A stretch of 64,000 bases of DNA from Actinoplanes lutulentus (GCF_003259845.1 NZ_QLMJ01000021.1:62001-126000), one strand, 5' to 3'. Positions 16,535 to 25,980 are shown, numbered from the stretch's first letter. Translations and numbers: made by a program. The notes: generated by a model not told the origin, from the sequence alone.

Positions 16535-17872
16535 ATGTCCACTGAATCTCAGGTGCGCGCGGACGACCGCGCCCATGTCTTTCACTCGTGGTCTGCTCAA
16601 GGGCTGATCGACCCGCTGCCGATTGAAAAAGCTTTGGGTAGCCACTTCTGGGATTACTCAGGTCGTAAATATCTCGACTTTTCTTCCCAGTTGGTGAACA
16701 TCAACATCGGGCACCAGCACCCGCGCCTGGTGGCCGCGATCCAGGAGCAGGCCGCCAAGCTCTGCACCATCCAGCCGGCGTTCGCCAACGACAAGCGCGG
16801 CGAAGCGGCCCGGATGATCGCCGAGGTGGCCCCGGCCAACCTGAACAAGGTGTTCTTCACCAACGGCGGCGCCGAGGCGAACGAGAACGCCATCCGGATG
16901 GCCCGGCTGCACACCGGCCGGCACAAGGTGCTCTCCACGTACCGCAGTTACCACGGCTCGACCGCCACCGCGATCACCGCGACCGGCGACCCGCGCCGCT
17001 GGCCCAACGAGCCGGTCGCGATCGGCGTCGTGCACTTCTGGGGTCCGTACCCCTACCGCTCGCCGTTCTACTCGGAGAACGAGCAGCAGGAGTCCGAGCG
17101 CGCTCTGCAGCACCTGCGCGACACCATCGTCTTCGAGGGCGCCGGCACGATCGCGGCGATCCTGATCGAGACGGTCGTCGGCACCAACGGCATCCTGGTG
17201 CCGCCGCCCGGTTACCTGGCCGGCGTGCGGGCGCTCTGTGACGAGTTCGGCATCGTCTTCATCGCCGACGAGGTGATGGCGGGCTTCGGCCGGTGCGGCG
17301 AGTGGTTCGCAGTCGACAAGTGGGGTGTCAGCCCCGACCTGATCACCTTCGCCAAGGGCGTGAACTCCGGTTACCTGCCGCTCGGTGGCGTGGTCATCTC
17401 CGACGAGATCGCCGAGACGTTCCGGGAGCGGCCGTTCCCGGGCGGGCTGACCTACTCCGGGCACCCGCTGGCGGTGGCGTCCGCGGTGGCGAGCATGCAG
17501 ATCTTCAAGGAGGAGGGGATCATCGAGCACGCCCGGATGCTGGGCGACGACGTGATCGGCCCTGAACTCGCCAAGATCGCGGCTAAGCACCCCAGCGTGG
17601 GCGATGTTCGGGGCCTGGGCGTTTTCTGGGCGGTCGAGCTCGTGAAAGATAACGAAAAATCGCCACTTGTCCCTTATAACGCGGCAGGGAAAGACGCGGC
17701 CCCGATGAACGCCGTCGCCGCCGCATGCAAGGAAAAGGGGCTTTGGCCCTTCGTCCACTTCAACCGGATCCACGTGGTGCCGCCGTGCACGATCAGCGTG
17801 GACGACCTCAAACAGGGCCTCGCGATCCTGGACGAGGCGCTGACCGTGGCTGACAGCTACACCACAGGCTGA
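16535..17872 (+). CDS. Class III omega-amino-acid aminotransferase (taurine/beta-alanine:pyruvate type)
   Basis: 445 residues. The ATG at 16535 lies 8 bp after AAGGA; an in-frame ATG at 16526 overlaps that site and is rejected. Class III aminotransferase motifs are present: FFTNGGAEANENAIRMAR, the Asp of FIADEVMAGFGR that contacts the PLP ring nitrogen, and the PLP Lys in ITFAKGVNSGYLPLGG. The N-terminal style (HVFHSWSAQGLIDPLPI) is that of taurine/omega-amino acid:pyruvate aminotransferases. Directly following mmsA, it probably yields malonate or methylmalonate semialdehyde. The exact substrate is not provable from sequence. Confidence 0.85.
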   Translation: MSTESQVRADDRAHVFHSWSAQGLIDPLPIEKALGSHFWDYSGRKYLDFSSQLVNINIGHQHPRLVAAIQEQAAKLCTIQPAFANDKRGEAARMIAEVAPANLNKVFFTNGGAEANENAIRMARLHTGRHKVLSTYRSYHGSTATAITATGDPRRWPNEPVAIGVVHFWGPYPYRSPFYSENEQQESERALQHLRDTIVFEGAGTIAAILIETVVGTNGILVPPPGYLAGVRALCDEFGIVFIADEVMAGFGRCGEWFAVDKWGVSPDLITFAKGVNSGYLPLGGVVISDEIAETFRERPFPGGLTYSGHPLAVASAVASMQIFKEEGIIEHARMLGDDVIGPELAKIAAKHPSVGDVRGLGVFWAVELVKDNEKSPLVPYNAAGKDAAPMNAVAAACKEKGLWPFVHFNRIHVVPPCTISVDDLKQGLAILDEALTVADSYTTG

Positions 17873-17901
17873 ACCCCGGATTACGTCGTCTGAACCGGGG
17901 T
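17873..17901 (+). terminator. Weak hairpin after the aminotransferase gene
   Basis: ACCCCGG and CCGGGGT arms (7 bp, 15-nt loop) begin at the stop codon. They could partly separate mmsA/aminotransferase from the following dehydrogenase-transporter operon. The stem is short, so confidence is low. Confidence 0.3.
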
Positions 17902-18031
17902 CAAAGTTCTGATTCCGTTTCAGGCTTGGAAATTACTTCGGATTCCCTTGCCCCTCAATGCATCGGTGTGGAATGGTCTCGCCAGTCCCGGTGAGATCCC
18001 CGGCACACCAAGACCGGAAGGCCTTTCTTTC

Positions 18032-19459
18032 GTGAGCACCGTGCTGCGCAACTTCGTCGCCGGGTCGTACACCGACACCGTCGACGGGGTTACCTCCCCG
18101 ATCGTCGACCCCAGCACCGGGGAGGTCTACGCGCAGGCGCCGATCTCCTCCGCGCAGGACGTCGAGAGGGCGGTGGCCTCGGCCGCCGACGGGTTCGAGG
18201 TGTGGCGCGACAGCACGCCGAGCGAGCGGCAGCGGGCGCTGTTGCGCATCGCCGACGCCGTCGAGGCGCGCGCCGAGGAGATCATCGCGGCCGAGTGCCG
18301 CAACACCGGCAAGCCCGTCGAGGCGACGCGCCAGGAAGAGATGGCGCCGATCCTCGACGAGCTGCGGTTCTTCGCCGGTGCGGCGCGGATGCTGGAGGGC
18401 AAGTCCGCGGGGGAGTACCTCCGCGACCACACCTCTTTCGTACGCCGTGAGCCGATCGGCGTGGTCGCCCAGATCGCGCCGTGGAACTACCCGATGGTGA
18501 TGGCCGTCTGGAAGTTCGCACCGGCCATCGCGGCCGGCAACGCGGTCGTGCTCAAGCCGTCCGACACCACCCCGGTGAGCACCCTGCTGCTCGCCGAGAT
18601 CGCCGCGGAGTTCCTGCCGGCGGGTGTGCTCAACGTGGTCTGCGGCGACCGGGACACCGGCCGCTCGCTGGTGTCGCACCCGACGCCGCAGCTCGTGTCG
18701 ATCACCGGTTCGACCCGGGCCGGCATGGAGGTCGCGGCGTCGGCGGCGCCGGATCTGAAGAAGGTGCACCTCGAGCTCGGCGGCAAGGCGCCGGTCGTGG
18801 TCTTCGACGACGTCGACATCGAGGCCACCGCGGCCGCGATCGCCGGCGCCGGTTTCTTCAACGCCGGTCAGGACTGCACCGCGGCCACCCGGGTGCTGGT
18901 GCACGAGCGGATCGCCGCCGACTTCACCGCTGCCCTCGCGGCCGCGGCGAAGAGCACGAGGGTCGGCGCCCCGTCGGACACCGAGGCGTACTTCGGGCCG
19001 GTCAACAACGCGAGCCAGCTGGAGCGGGTGTCCGGTTTCCTGGACCGGACCCCGGATCACGCGGAGGTGGTGGCCGGTGGCAAGCGGATCGGTGACCGAG
19101 GGTATTTCCTGGAGCCGACCGTCGTGACCGGACTGCGACAGCGAGATGAGATGATCCAGGACGAGATCTTCGGACCGGTCATCACCGTGCAGAGTTTCAC
19201 TGACGAGGAGCAGGCGGTCCGCTGGGCCAACGACGTCCGTTTCGGTCTCAGTGCCAGTGTCTGGACGCAGAACCACGGCCGGGCGATGCGCGTCTCCCGG
19301 CGACTTGACTTCGGCGCGGTGTGGATCAACACGCACCTGCCGTTCGTTTCCGAGATGCCGCACGGCGGCTACGGTCACTCCGGTTACGGCAAGGACCTTT
19401 CCATGTACGGCTTCGAGGAGTACACCCGGATCAAGCACGTGATGAGCTACAACGGCTGA
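18032..19459 (+). CDS. Gamma-aminobutyraldehyde-type aldehyde dehydrogenase
   Basis: 475 residues from the GTG at 18032, which follows GGAAGG. The longer ATG frame at 17948 adds 28 residues absent from the paralog at 31617, whose N-terminus (TVLHNFVGG) lines up with TVLRNFVAG here. ALDH motifs: PWNYPMVMAVWK, catalytic Glu in LELGGKAP, catalytic C282 in GQDCTAATR, EIFGPVITVQ. The YGHSGYGKDLSMYGFEEYTRIKHVM C-terminus is characteristic of aminobutyraldehyde dehydrogenases (PatD/PuuC-like), which oxidise 4-aminobutanal to GABA with NAD. It opens the operon with the polyamine transporter. Confidence 0.88.
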   Translation: MSTVLRNFVAGSYTDTVDGVTSPIVDPSTGEVYAQAPISSAQDVERAVASAADGFEVWRDSTPSERQRALLRIADAVEARAEEIIAAECRNTGKPVEATRQEEMAPILDELRFFAGAARMLEGKSAGEYLRDHTSFVRREPIGVVAQIAPWNYPMVMAVWKFAPAIAAGNAVVLKPSDTTPVSTLLLAEIAAEFLPAGVLNVVCGDRDTGRSLVSHPTPQLVSITGSTRAGMEVAASAAPDLKKVHLELGGKAPVVVFDDVDIEATAAAIAGAGFFNAGQDCTAATRVLVHERIAADFTAALAAAAKSTRVGAPSDTEAYFGPVNNASQLERVSGFLDRTPDHAEVVAGGKRIGDRGYFLEPTVVTGLRQRDEMIQDEIFGPVITVQSFTDEEQAVRWANDVRFGLSASVWTQNHGRAMRVSRRLDFGAVWINTHLPFVSEMPHGGYGHSGYGKDLSMYGFEEYTRIKHVMSYNG

Positions 19460-19523
19460 TCCGGTCGTAAAAGAACGCGGTCGTAAACAAACGTCAGCAA
19501 TTCCGCCCCGCCTGAGGTGATAG

Positions 19524-20681
19524 ATGACCACTTCTCCCCCGCATCACGCCACGAGCGCGCCGACCGGTCACGGTCAGCGCGCCGGGCACCCGGCGATCGA
19601 GTTCGTCGGCGTGCGCAAGGACTACCTGTCGCACGGTGAGTCGGTGCCGGCCGTCAAGAGCCTGGATCTGGCGATCGGACAGGGGGAGTTCTTCTCGCTG
19701 CTCGGCCCCTCCGGCTGCGGCAAGACCACCACCATGCGGATGATCGCCGGCTTCGAGGAGCCCACCGAGGGCAAGGTGTACCTGGACGGCCAGGACGTCA
19801 CCGATGTCGCGCCGAACAAGCGCGACGTCAACATGGTCTTCCAGTCGTACGCGCTCTTCCCGCACCTCAACGTGCTGCAGAACGTGTCGTTCGGCCTGGA
19901 GCGCAAGAAGGTGTCGAAGGCCGAGATCCGGCGCCGGGTCGGCGAGATCCTCGAGATCGTCTCGCTGACCGGGATGGAGAAGCGCCAGCCCAAGGAGATG
20001 TCCGGCGGCCAGCAGCAGCGTGTCGCGCTGGCCCGGGCCCTGGTGAACCACCCGCGCGCCCTGCTGCTCGACGAGCCGCTCGGCGCGCTCGACCTCAAGC
20101 TGCGCCAGCAGATGCAGGTGGAGCTCAAGCGCATCCAGCGTGAGGTCAACATCACCTTCGTCTACGTCACGCACGACCAGGGCGAAGCGCTGACCATGTC
20201 GGACCGCATCGCGGTCATGAACGGCGGCAACATCGAGCAGCTCGGTTCGCCGCGCGCCATCTACGAGCGCCCGGCGAGCCGGTTCGTGGCCGGCTTCATC
20301 GGTACTTCCAACATCCTCGACGGCCAGGTCAGCTGGGTCGAGAACGGCCTCGGGGTGATCGACCTCGGGTCCGGCGAACGGGTTCTGGCGCCACTGCCCG
20401 CCACCGTCCAGGCTGGCCGCAACATCGAAGTCTCGGTTCGCCCGGAGAAGATCGACCTGCACCGCACGGCTCCGCACGCGCCGGGGCTCAGCGTCGTCTC
20501 GGGCACCGTCTCCGAGGTTGTGTATCACGGCACATCGACGAACTACACAGTGGCGACCACCGCTGGATCAGACTTCGTGGTGTTCGATCAGAATGCACAC
20601 GATGCCGAGGACGTCGCCTCGCGCGGCGAGCGCGTCTTCCTCACGTGGGCCCCGCAGCACTCGTACCCGATCGGAGTCTGA
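19524..20681 (+). CDS. potA: Spermidine/putrescine ABC transporter ATP-binding protein
   Basis: 385 residues; the start follows GAGGTGA. Walker A GPSGCGKTT (about residues 60-68), Q-loop FQSYALFPHL, signature MSGGQQQRVALARAL, Walker B LLLDEPLGALD and switch His (YVTHDQGEAL) are all intact. A C-terminal TOBE-type domain (about 280-370, EVSVRPEKIDLHR) follows, as in PotA and other POPT-family ATPases. It sits 64 bp after the aminobutyraldehyde dehydrogenase and 2 bp before the binding-protein start. It powers the two permeases encoded downstream. Confidence 0.92.
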   Translation: MTTSPPHHATSAPTGHGQRAGHPAIEFVGVRKDYLSHGESVPAVKSLDLAIGQGEFFSLLGPSGCGKTTTMRMIAGFEEPTEGKVYLDGQDVTDVAPNKRDVNMVFQSYALFPHLNVLQNVSFGLERKKVSKAEIRRRVGEILEIVSLTGMEKRQPKEMSGGQQQRVALARALVNHPRALLLDEPLGALDLKLRQQMQVELKRIQREVNITFVYVTHDQGEALTMSDRIAVMNGGNIEQLGSPRAIYERPASRFVAGFIGTSNILDGQVSWVENGLGVIDLGSGERVLAPLPATVQAGRNIEVSVRPEKIDLHRTAPHAPGLSVVSGTVSEVVYHGTSTNYTVATTAGSDFVVFDQNAHDAEDVASRGERVFLTWAPQHSYPIGV

Positions 20682-20683
20682 AG

Positions 20684-21937
20684 TTGTTCCCCACCAATAA
20701 GCCGGACCCCTCCGTCCTCCGGGGCATGACGTCTCGGCGGTTCGGCCGCCGTGACGCTCTGCGCCTCGGCGGGATGTCGGCGATGGGCGCCTTCCTCGCC
20801 GCCTGTGGCGTGGAAGGCCAGGGCAAGCCGCAGGCCAGCGTCGCGCCTGACGCCGTCGAGAAGTTCTGGAGCGGCAAGGTCAAGAACGGCAAGCTCGACT
20901 TTGCCAACTGGCCGCTCTACATGGACCCGAAGCACCCCGAGCTCAAGAAGTTCACCAAGGAGACCGGGATCGCGATCTCGTCGTACGACGAGGTCATCCA
21001 GGAAATGGGACCCTGGTTCGCCAAGGTCCAGCCGCAGCTGTCCGCCGGGCAGTCGATCGGTTACGACCTCATGGTCATCACCAACTCGATTCAGTTCGGC
21101 CAGTTCCGGGACGCGGGCTTCCTCGCCCCCCTGGACCACTCGAAGCTGCCGAACTACGTGGCGAACGCCGCCAAGTCGTACTCGCAGTCGTCGTACGACC
21201 TCGGCAACGTCTTCAGCATCCCGTACGCGTCCGGTATCACCGGTATCGCGTACGACCCGGAGAAGACCGGTCGCGAGATCACCTCCCTCGCCGACCTGTG
21301 GGACCCGGCGTTCAAGGGCAAGGTCGGCATGTTCCGCGACCTGCAGGAGCTGGGCAACTTCGGCCTGCTCGCCGCTGGCCTCACCCCGGCCAAGTCGGGC
21401 GAGGCCGAGTGGAAGAAGGCCGCCGCCAAGCTGCGCGAGCAGAAGGACGCCGGCATCGTCCGCCAGTACTACGACCAGAGCTACGTCGACGCGCTCGGCA
21501 AGGGCGAGGTTTGGATCACCCAGGCCTGGTCCGGTGACATCTTCCAGAAGAACGTCTCGGACGGCACGAACTTCAAGTTCGTGGTCCCGTCGGAGGGCGG
21601 CACGATCTGGACCGACAACATGAGCATCCCGGTCACGGCGGCGAACCCGGTCGACGCGATCACGCTGATGGACTTCTTCTACGAGGTGGAGAACGCCGCC
21701 ACCCTCGCCGAGTACATCAACTACGTGTGTCCGGTACCGGCCGCCCAGGCCGCGATGAAGAAGCACGCCGCCGCGCTCACCGGCGAGGACAAGGAATACC
21801 TCGACTCGGTGGCGACCAGCCCGCTCGTCTTCCCGAGTGAGGCCGACTACGAGAAGCTCCACTACTACGTGGACTTCAACACGGCCGAAGAGCAGCAGGA
21901 CTTCACGAAGATCTTCGACCCGATCGTGCTGGGCTGA
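20684..21937 (+). CDS. potD: Polyamine ABC transporter substrate-binding lipoprotein, Tat-type signal
   Basis: 417 residues from a TTG at 20684, seven bases after CGGAG and coupled to the potA stop; an ATG at 20726 is the alternative. The leader has a twin-arginine motif (SRRFGRRDALRLGG) and a lipobox (AFLAACG), so it is probably exported folded and anchored outside. The mature protein is a PotD/PotF-type fold: LDFANWPLYMD, a hinge region, then EVWITQAWSGDIFQ and FVVPSEGGTIWTDNM, close to the polyamine-binding motifs (W..D, acidic pocket). It delivers putrescine/spermidine-like amines to the permeases. Confidence 0.9.
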   Translation: MFPTNKPDPSVLRGMTSRRFGRRDALRLGGMSAMGAFLAACGVEGQGKPQASVAPDAVEKFWSGKVKNGKLDFANWPLYMDPKHPELKKFTKETGIAISSYDEVIQEMGPWFAKVQPQLSAGQSIGYDLMVITNSIQFGQFRDAGFLAPLDHSKLPNYVANAAKSYSQSSYDLGNVFSIPYASGITGIAYDPEKTGREITSLADLWDPAFKGKVGMFRDLQELGNFGLLAAGLTPAKSGEAEWKKAAAKLREQKDAGIVRQYYDQSYVDALGKGEVWITQAWSGDIFQKNVSDGTNFKFVVPSEGGTIWTDNMSIPVTAANPVDAITLMDFFYEVENAATLAEYINYVCPVPAAQAAMKKHAAALTGEDKEYLDSVATSPLVFPSEADYEKLHYYVDFNTAEEQQDFTKIFDPIVLG

Positions 21938-21939
21938 TC

Positions 21940-22803
21940 ATGGGCCGGGTAAAACGTACACTCGCGCCTTATCTGCTCGTGCTCCCCGGCGGGCTGTGGC
22001 TCCTGATGTTCTTCGCGGTGCCGATGGCGACCATGCTGTCGTTGTCGCTGCAGGAGGGCGACATCGTCAACGGGTACGTCTTCACGGGTCACTGGCAGAC
22101 CTATATCGAGGCGATCTCGGACTACGAGACCCAGTTGATCCGCTCGCTGGTGTACGGCGTCATCGCCACGATCATCCTGATCGTGCTGGCGTTCCCGGCC
22201 GCCTACTGGATCGCGTTCTACGGCGGCAGGCGCAAGTCGACGTACCTGTTCCTGCTGCTGTTGCCGTTCTTCGTGTCGTTCGTGCTGCGCACCATCTCGT
22301 GGCGGCTGATCCTCACCGACGACGGCTTCCTGCTGCATCCGCTGAAGCAGGCGGGTCTGCTGCCGGAGAATTTCCACATCCTGGGTACGTCGGCCGCGGT
22401 GATCGGCGGCCTGGTGTACAACTTCCTGCCCTTCATGGTGCTGCCGATCTACGTGGCCCTGGAGCGCATCGACCCCCGTGTGGTCGAGGCGGCGCGGGAT
22501 CTGTACGCCTCGCCGGTCACCGCGTTCCGTAAGGTGATCCTGCCGCTCGCTCTGCCCGGCGTCTTCGCCGGCGTGCTGATGACGTTCATCCCGGTCAGCT
22601 CGGACTACGTCAACTCCGAGGTGCTGGGCAGCTCGTCAACCACGATGATCGGGCAGGTCATCCAGAGCCAGTACCTGTCGAGTTCCAACTACCCGACCGC
22701 CTCGGCGCTGTCCTTCACCCTGATGGCGGTCCTGCTGGTCGGCGTCTTCTCCTATGCGAAGGCGCTCGGCACCGAGGACGTCATGAAGGTGGCGGCCCGA
22801 TGA
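21940..22803 (+). CDS. potB: Polyamine ABC transporter permease, PotB-like
   Basis: 287 residues with six predicted membrane helices and the cytoplasmic EAA loop (VEAARDLYASPVTAFRKVILPLALPG) that docks onto PotA. It starts 2 bp after the potD stop and overlaps potC by 4 bp (ATGA), so it is in the same operon. It forms the inner-membrane pore together with PotC. Confidence 0.92.
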   Translation: MGRVKRTLAPYLLVLPGGLWLLMFFAVPMATMLSLSLQEGDIVNGYVFTGHWQTYIEAISDYETQLIRSLVYGVIATIILIVLAFPAAYWIAFYGGRRKSTYLFLLLLPFFVSFVLRTISWRLILTDDGFLLHPLKQAGLLPENFHILGTSAAVIGGLVYNFLPFMVLPIYVALERIDPRVVEAARDLYASPVTAFRKVILPLALPGVFAGVLMTFIPVSSDYVNSEVLGSSSTTMIGQVIQSQYLSSSNYPTASALSFTLMAVLLVGVFSYAKALGTEDVMKVAAR

Positions 22804-23639
22804 CCACGACGCTGGAAAGGCCGGCCACCACACCGGCCAAGGCGCCCCGCAAGAAGTTCGGCGGCGTGCAGCTCATGCACGTCTACACCTGGCTGATCAT
22901 CCTCTGGCTGGTGCTGCCGATCTTCGTGATGATCCTGTTCGGGTTCAACAACCCGAGCGGGCGGTACAACCAGACCTGGCAGGGCTTCACGCTCAAGTGG
23001 TACACCCAGCTCTTCGCGCTGGACGACCTCACCTCGGCGCTGATCCTGTCGCTGGTCATCGCGATCGCCAGCTCGGTGATCTCGGCGGCGCTGGGTACCG
23101 GCATCGGGTACGCGCTGGGCCGGTACCGCTTCCGCGGCTCCGGCTCACTGAACCTGATCATGTTCGCCACGATGAGCTCACCGGAGCTGGTGATGGGCGC
23201 GTCGCTGCTGACGCTGTTCGTCTCACTCGGCATCGGCCTGGGCCCCATGACGATCACGATCGCGCACGTCATGTTCTCCATCTCGTTCGTCGCCACGGTG
23301 GTCCGGGCCCGGGTGCTCACCCTGGACCGGTCCATCGAGGAAGCCGCCGCCGACCTCGGCGCCAACGGCTGGACGACGTTCTGGAAGGTCACGTTCCCGA
23401 TCATCGTGCCGGCGGTTCTGTCCGGTTTCATGCTCGCGTTCGCGCTCTCCGTGGACGACTTCGTGGTCACCAACTTCACCGCGGGCACCAGCGTCACGTT
23501 CCCGCTGTGGATCTGGGGCGCCACCCGGGTCGGCCTTCCGCCGCAGGTCAACGTGATGGGCACGCTCATCTTCGCGGCCGGCATCCTGATCGCCGTGGTC
23601 ACGAACCTCCGGTCGCGGCCGAAGAAGACCGCGGACTGA
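22800..23639 (+). CDS. potC: Polyamine ABC transporter permease, PotC-like
   Basis: 279 residues with about six helices and an EAA loop (IEEAAADLGANGWTTFWKVTFPIIVPA). The segment FALSVDDFVVTNFTAGTSVTFPLWIWG is strongly characteristic of PotC-type permeases. It ends 21 bp before a strong terminator hairpin, closing the dehydrogenase-potADBC operon. Confidence 0.92.
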   Translation: MTTTLERPATTPAKAPRKKFGGVQLMHVYTWLIILWLVLPIFVMILFGFNNPSGRYNQTWQGFTLKWYTQLFALDDLTSALILSLVIAIASSVISAALGTGIGYALGRYRFRGSGSLNLIMFATMSSPELVMGASLLTLFVSLGIGLGPMTITIAHVMFSISFVATVVRARVLTLDRSIEEAAADLGANGWTTFWKVTFPIIVPAVLSGFMLAFALSVDDFVVTNFTAGTSVTFPLWIWGATRVGLPPQVNVMGTLIFAAGILIAVVTNLRSRPKKTAD

Positions 23640-23660
23640 TCGGCCCACGCTCTTCCCGAG

Positions 23661-23688
23661 GCGCCACCCGGCTTCTGCCGGGTGGCGC
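23661..23688 (+). terminator. Rho-independent-like terminator after potC
   Basis: GCGCCACCCGGC / GCCGGGTGGCGC, a perfect 12-bp stem with a TTCT loop, followed by TTCTTG. An outer CCCACGC/GCGTGGG pair (23644-23650/23694-23700) extends it. It lies just after the potC stop. Confidence 0.85.
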
Positions 23689-23831
23689 TTCTTGCGTGGG
23701 TACGCGTTTGTTCTGGAGCGTTCCAGTGCCGAAATGGCGCGGAAATAGTGGTCAATAGACTTGTGCACGACGGATTCCGTAGGCAGGATCACGTGGAACA
23801 GTAGTTACCAGTGGCGCTCAGGAGAACCAAC

Positions 23832-25211
23832 GTGACAGACCAACCAGCTGATGTGGACGCACTCTCCGCGACCGCCCGTGACCACCTGTGGATGCACTTC
23901 ACCCGTCTCTCCGCGTACCGGGACGCCCCGGTACCGGTGATCACCCGCGGTGACGGCTGTTACGTCTGGGACGCCAGCGGCCGCCGCTATCTCGACGGCC
24001 TCTCCGCGCTGTTCGTGGTGCAGACCGGCCACGGCCGCCAGGAGCTCGCCGACGCCGCCGCCAAGCAGGCCGCCGAGCTGGCGTACTTCCCGATCTGGTC
24101 GTACGGCCACCCCAAGGCGATCGAGCTGGCCGGCCGCCTCGCCGACCTCGCCCCCGGCGACCTGAACCGGGTCTTCTTCACCACCGGCGGGTCCGAGGCC
24201 GTCGAGAGCTCGTGGAAACTGGCCCGCTCCTACTTCAAGCGCGTCGGCAAGCCGCTCAAGACCAAGGTGATCTCCCGCGCCATCGCGTACCACGGCAGCT
24301 CGATGGGCGCCCTGTCGATCACCGGCATCCCGCCGTTCAAGCAGGACTTCGAGCCGCTCGTGCCGGGCGCCTTCCGGGTGCCGAACACCAACTACTACCG
24401 CCGCCCCGACGAGAACATGACGCCGGAGCAGTTCGGCGTCTGGGCCGCCGACCGCATCGCCGAGGCCATCGAGTTCGAGGGCCCGGACACCGTCGCCGCC
24501 GTGTACCTCGAGCCGGTGCAGAACGCCGGCGGCTGCTTCCCGCCGCCGCCCGGATACTTCCAGCGGGTCCGCGAGATCTGCGACCGGTACGACGTGCTGC
24601 TCGTCTCCGACGAGGTCATCTGCGCGTTCGGCCGGCTCGGCGAGTACTTCGGTGCCGACAGGTACGGGTACCAGCCCGACATCATCACCGTTGCCAAGGG
24701 CCTGACCTCGGGTTACGTGCCGCTCGGTGCGATGATCGCGTCGGACCGGCTGGCCGAGCCGTTCCTCTCCGGCGACAACATGTTCGCGCACGGCATCACC
24801 TACGGCGGCCACCCGGTCGGCGCCGCGGTGGCCCTGGCCAACCTGGACATCATGGCCCGGGAGGACCTCATCGGCCACGTCCGCGACAACAGCCCGCTGT
24901 TCCGGTCGTACCTGGAGAAGCTGCTCGACCTGCCGATCGTCGGCGACGTCCGCGGGGACGGCTACTTCTTCGGCATCGAGCTGGTCAAGGACAAGGCCAC
25001 CAAGGAGACGTTCAACGCCGAGGAGTCCGAGCGGCTGCTGCGCGGCTTCCTGTCCACCGCGCTGTTCGAGGCCGGCCTGTACTGCCGCGCCGACGACCGT
25101 GGCGACCCGGTCATCCAGCTGGCGCCGCCGCTGACCGCGACCGAGACCCAGTTCGCGGAGATCGAGCAGATCATCCGCGGCGTCCTCGTCGAGGCGCAGA
25201 AGCTGCTCTGA
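23832..25211 (+). CDS. Class III aminotransferase, putrescine:pyruvate (SpuC) type
   Basis: 459 residues from the GTG at 23832, seven bases after CAGGAG. Motifs: FFTTGGSEAVESSWKLAR, YHGSSMGALSITG, the Asp of LLVSDEVICAFGR and the PLP Lys in ITVAKGLTSGYVPLGA. The N-terminal pattern (DHLWMHFTRLSAY) and the YFPIWSYGHP segment match the putrescine/polyamine:pyruvate aminotransferases. These convert putrescine to 4-aminobutanal, the substrate of the dehydrogenases at 18032 and 31617. It has its own promoter region after the potC terminator, with a CTGGAGCGTTCCAG near-palindrome at 23713-23726. Confidence 0.85.
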   Translation: MTDQPADVDALSATARDHLWMHFTRLSAYRDAPVPVITRGDGCYVWDASGRRYLDGLSALFVVQTGHGRQELADAAAKQAAELAYFPIWSYGHPKAIELAGRLADLAPGDLNRVFFTTGGSEAVESSWKLARSYFKRVGKPLKTKVISRAIAYHGSSMGALSITGIPPFKQDFEPLVPGAFRVPNTNYYRRPDENMTPEQFGVWAADRIAEAIEFEGPDTVAAVYLEPVQNAGGCFPPPPGYFQRVREICDRYDVLLVSDEVICAFGRLGEYFGADRYGYQPDIITVAKGLTSGYVPLGAMIASDRLAEPFLSGDNMFAHGITYGGHPVGAAVALANLDIMAREDLIGHVRDNSPLFRSYLEKLLDLPIVGDVRGDGYFFGIELVKDKATKETFNAEESERLLRGFLSTALFEAGLYCRADDRGDPVIQLAPPLTATETQFAEIEQIIRGVLVEAQKLL

Positions 25212-25258
25212 CCTTTGGGTAAAGAGCTCGTGAGGCCTTTTGGTAAAAGCTCGTGAGG
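25212..25258. repeat. Tandem 24-bp duplication after the aminotransferase
   Basis: Two adjacent near-copies, CCTTTGGGTAAAGAGCTCGTGAGG (25212-25235) and CCTTTTGGTAAAAGCTCGTGAGG (25236-25258). They begin just past the stop codon and lie in front of the hairpin at 25259. Confidence 0.85.
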
Positions 25259-25290
25259 CTGGCCGGGGACCCCTAGTCGGACCCGGCCAG
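25259..25290. terminator. Hairpin between convergent aminotransferase and lipoprotein genes
   Basis: CTGGCCGGG and CCCGGCCAG form a perfect 9-bp stem with a 14-nt loop. It overlaps the last codons of the minus-strand lipoprotein gene and follows the plus-strand aminotransferase, so it could terminate both. Confidence 0.5.
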
Positions 25291-25821
25291 CTCCTTCAGG
25301 ATCCGCTCGACGTCGCCGCGCAGCGCGTCCTGCATCTCCTGCTCGGTGGCCGGCCAGCCCTTCGGCTCGGACACGAAGCCCGAGTAGTGGTACGACAGGA
25401 CCAGCCCGCCGTCACGGACCACGAACTTGAACACGCTCAGATCCTGCGGCGTCCACGGCTTGCTGTCGTCGTGCCAGCGCCGCAGATAGGCGGCGCTGCC
25501 CAGATCCTTCAGCTCGACGACCGTACCGTCGGCGGTTTTGAACTGGTCGAATTTCGCCGTTGCCGCCGCCTCGTCGGGAAACACCTCGGCGAACAGCAGC
25601 AGCGTGATGCTGCCGTTGGCGTACGCCAGCTCGCACTGACCGTTCGCCGGATCCGACCGTTTCGACGGCGGCTCGGTGATCCGCGCCTGCACCTGGTTCT
25701 CCGCGATCAGATCGCAGACGTCACCGTCGATCCGGTAATCCGGTGGATCGTCCGAACACCCGGCCAGCAGCGTGGACGCGAGCACGAGCGATAACACGGC
25801 ACGTCGGGCGATCGAGGGCAT
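25273..25821 (-). CDS. Small hypothetical lipoprotein
   Basis: 182 residues. A signal peptide (MPSIARRAVLSLVLASTLLAGC) ends in a clear lipobox, giving an outward-facing lipid-anchored protein. The mature part begins SDDPPDYRIDGDVCDLIA and resembles the DUF3558-like/‘sensor domain’ lipoproteins of actinomycetes, with a second Cys pair (VCDLI, GQCELAY) that could form a disulfide. No enzymatic motif is seen. It is convergent with the aminotransferase and divergent from the response regulator at 25981. Confidence 0.75.
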   Translation of the reverse strand: MPSIARRAVLSLVLASTLLAGCSDDPPDYRIDGDVCDLIAENQVQARITEPPSKRSDPANGQCELAYANGSITLLLFAEVFPDEAAATAKFDQFKTADGTVVELKDLGSAAYLRRWHDDSKPWTPQDLSVFKFVVRDGGLVLSYHYSGFVSEPKGWPATEQEMQDALRGDVERILKELAGSD

Positions 25822-25980
25822 GCCCGCGATCGTGGCACATGATCACCAGTCTCGCGGTCCCGCACACGCCGGTCCGCCCCAGGACGGATCATCCCCCGGA
25901 TGGACGGGAAATCCGGTATAGCGGCCCGGCGGCTCCCGCGCAGGGGCATCCTGAGGAAGAGACCGTTTGATGGAGCTGAG

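Noticed and set aside
15033..19459. Possibility that the two aldehyde dehydrogenases here are duplicates of one gene
   Set aside because: MmsA (15033) lacks the hydrolytic Glu and has GERCMA, whereas the 18032 enzyme has LELGGKAP and GQDCTA; they belong to different subfamilies. The true paralog of 18032 is at 31617.
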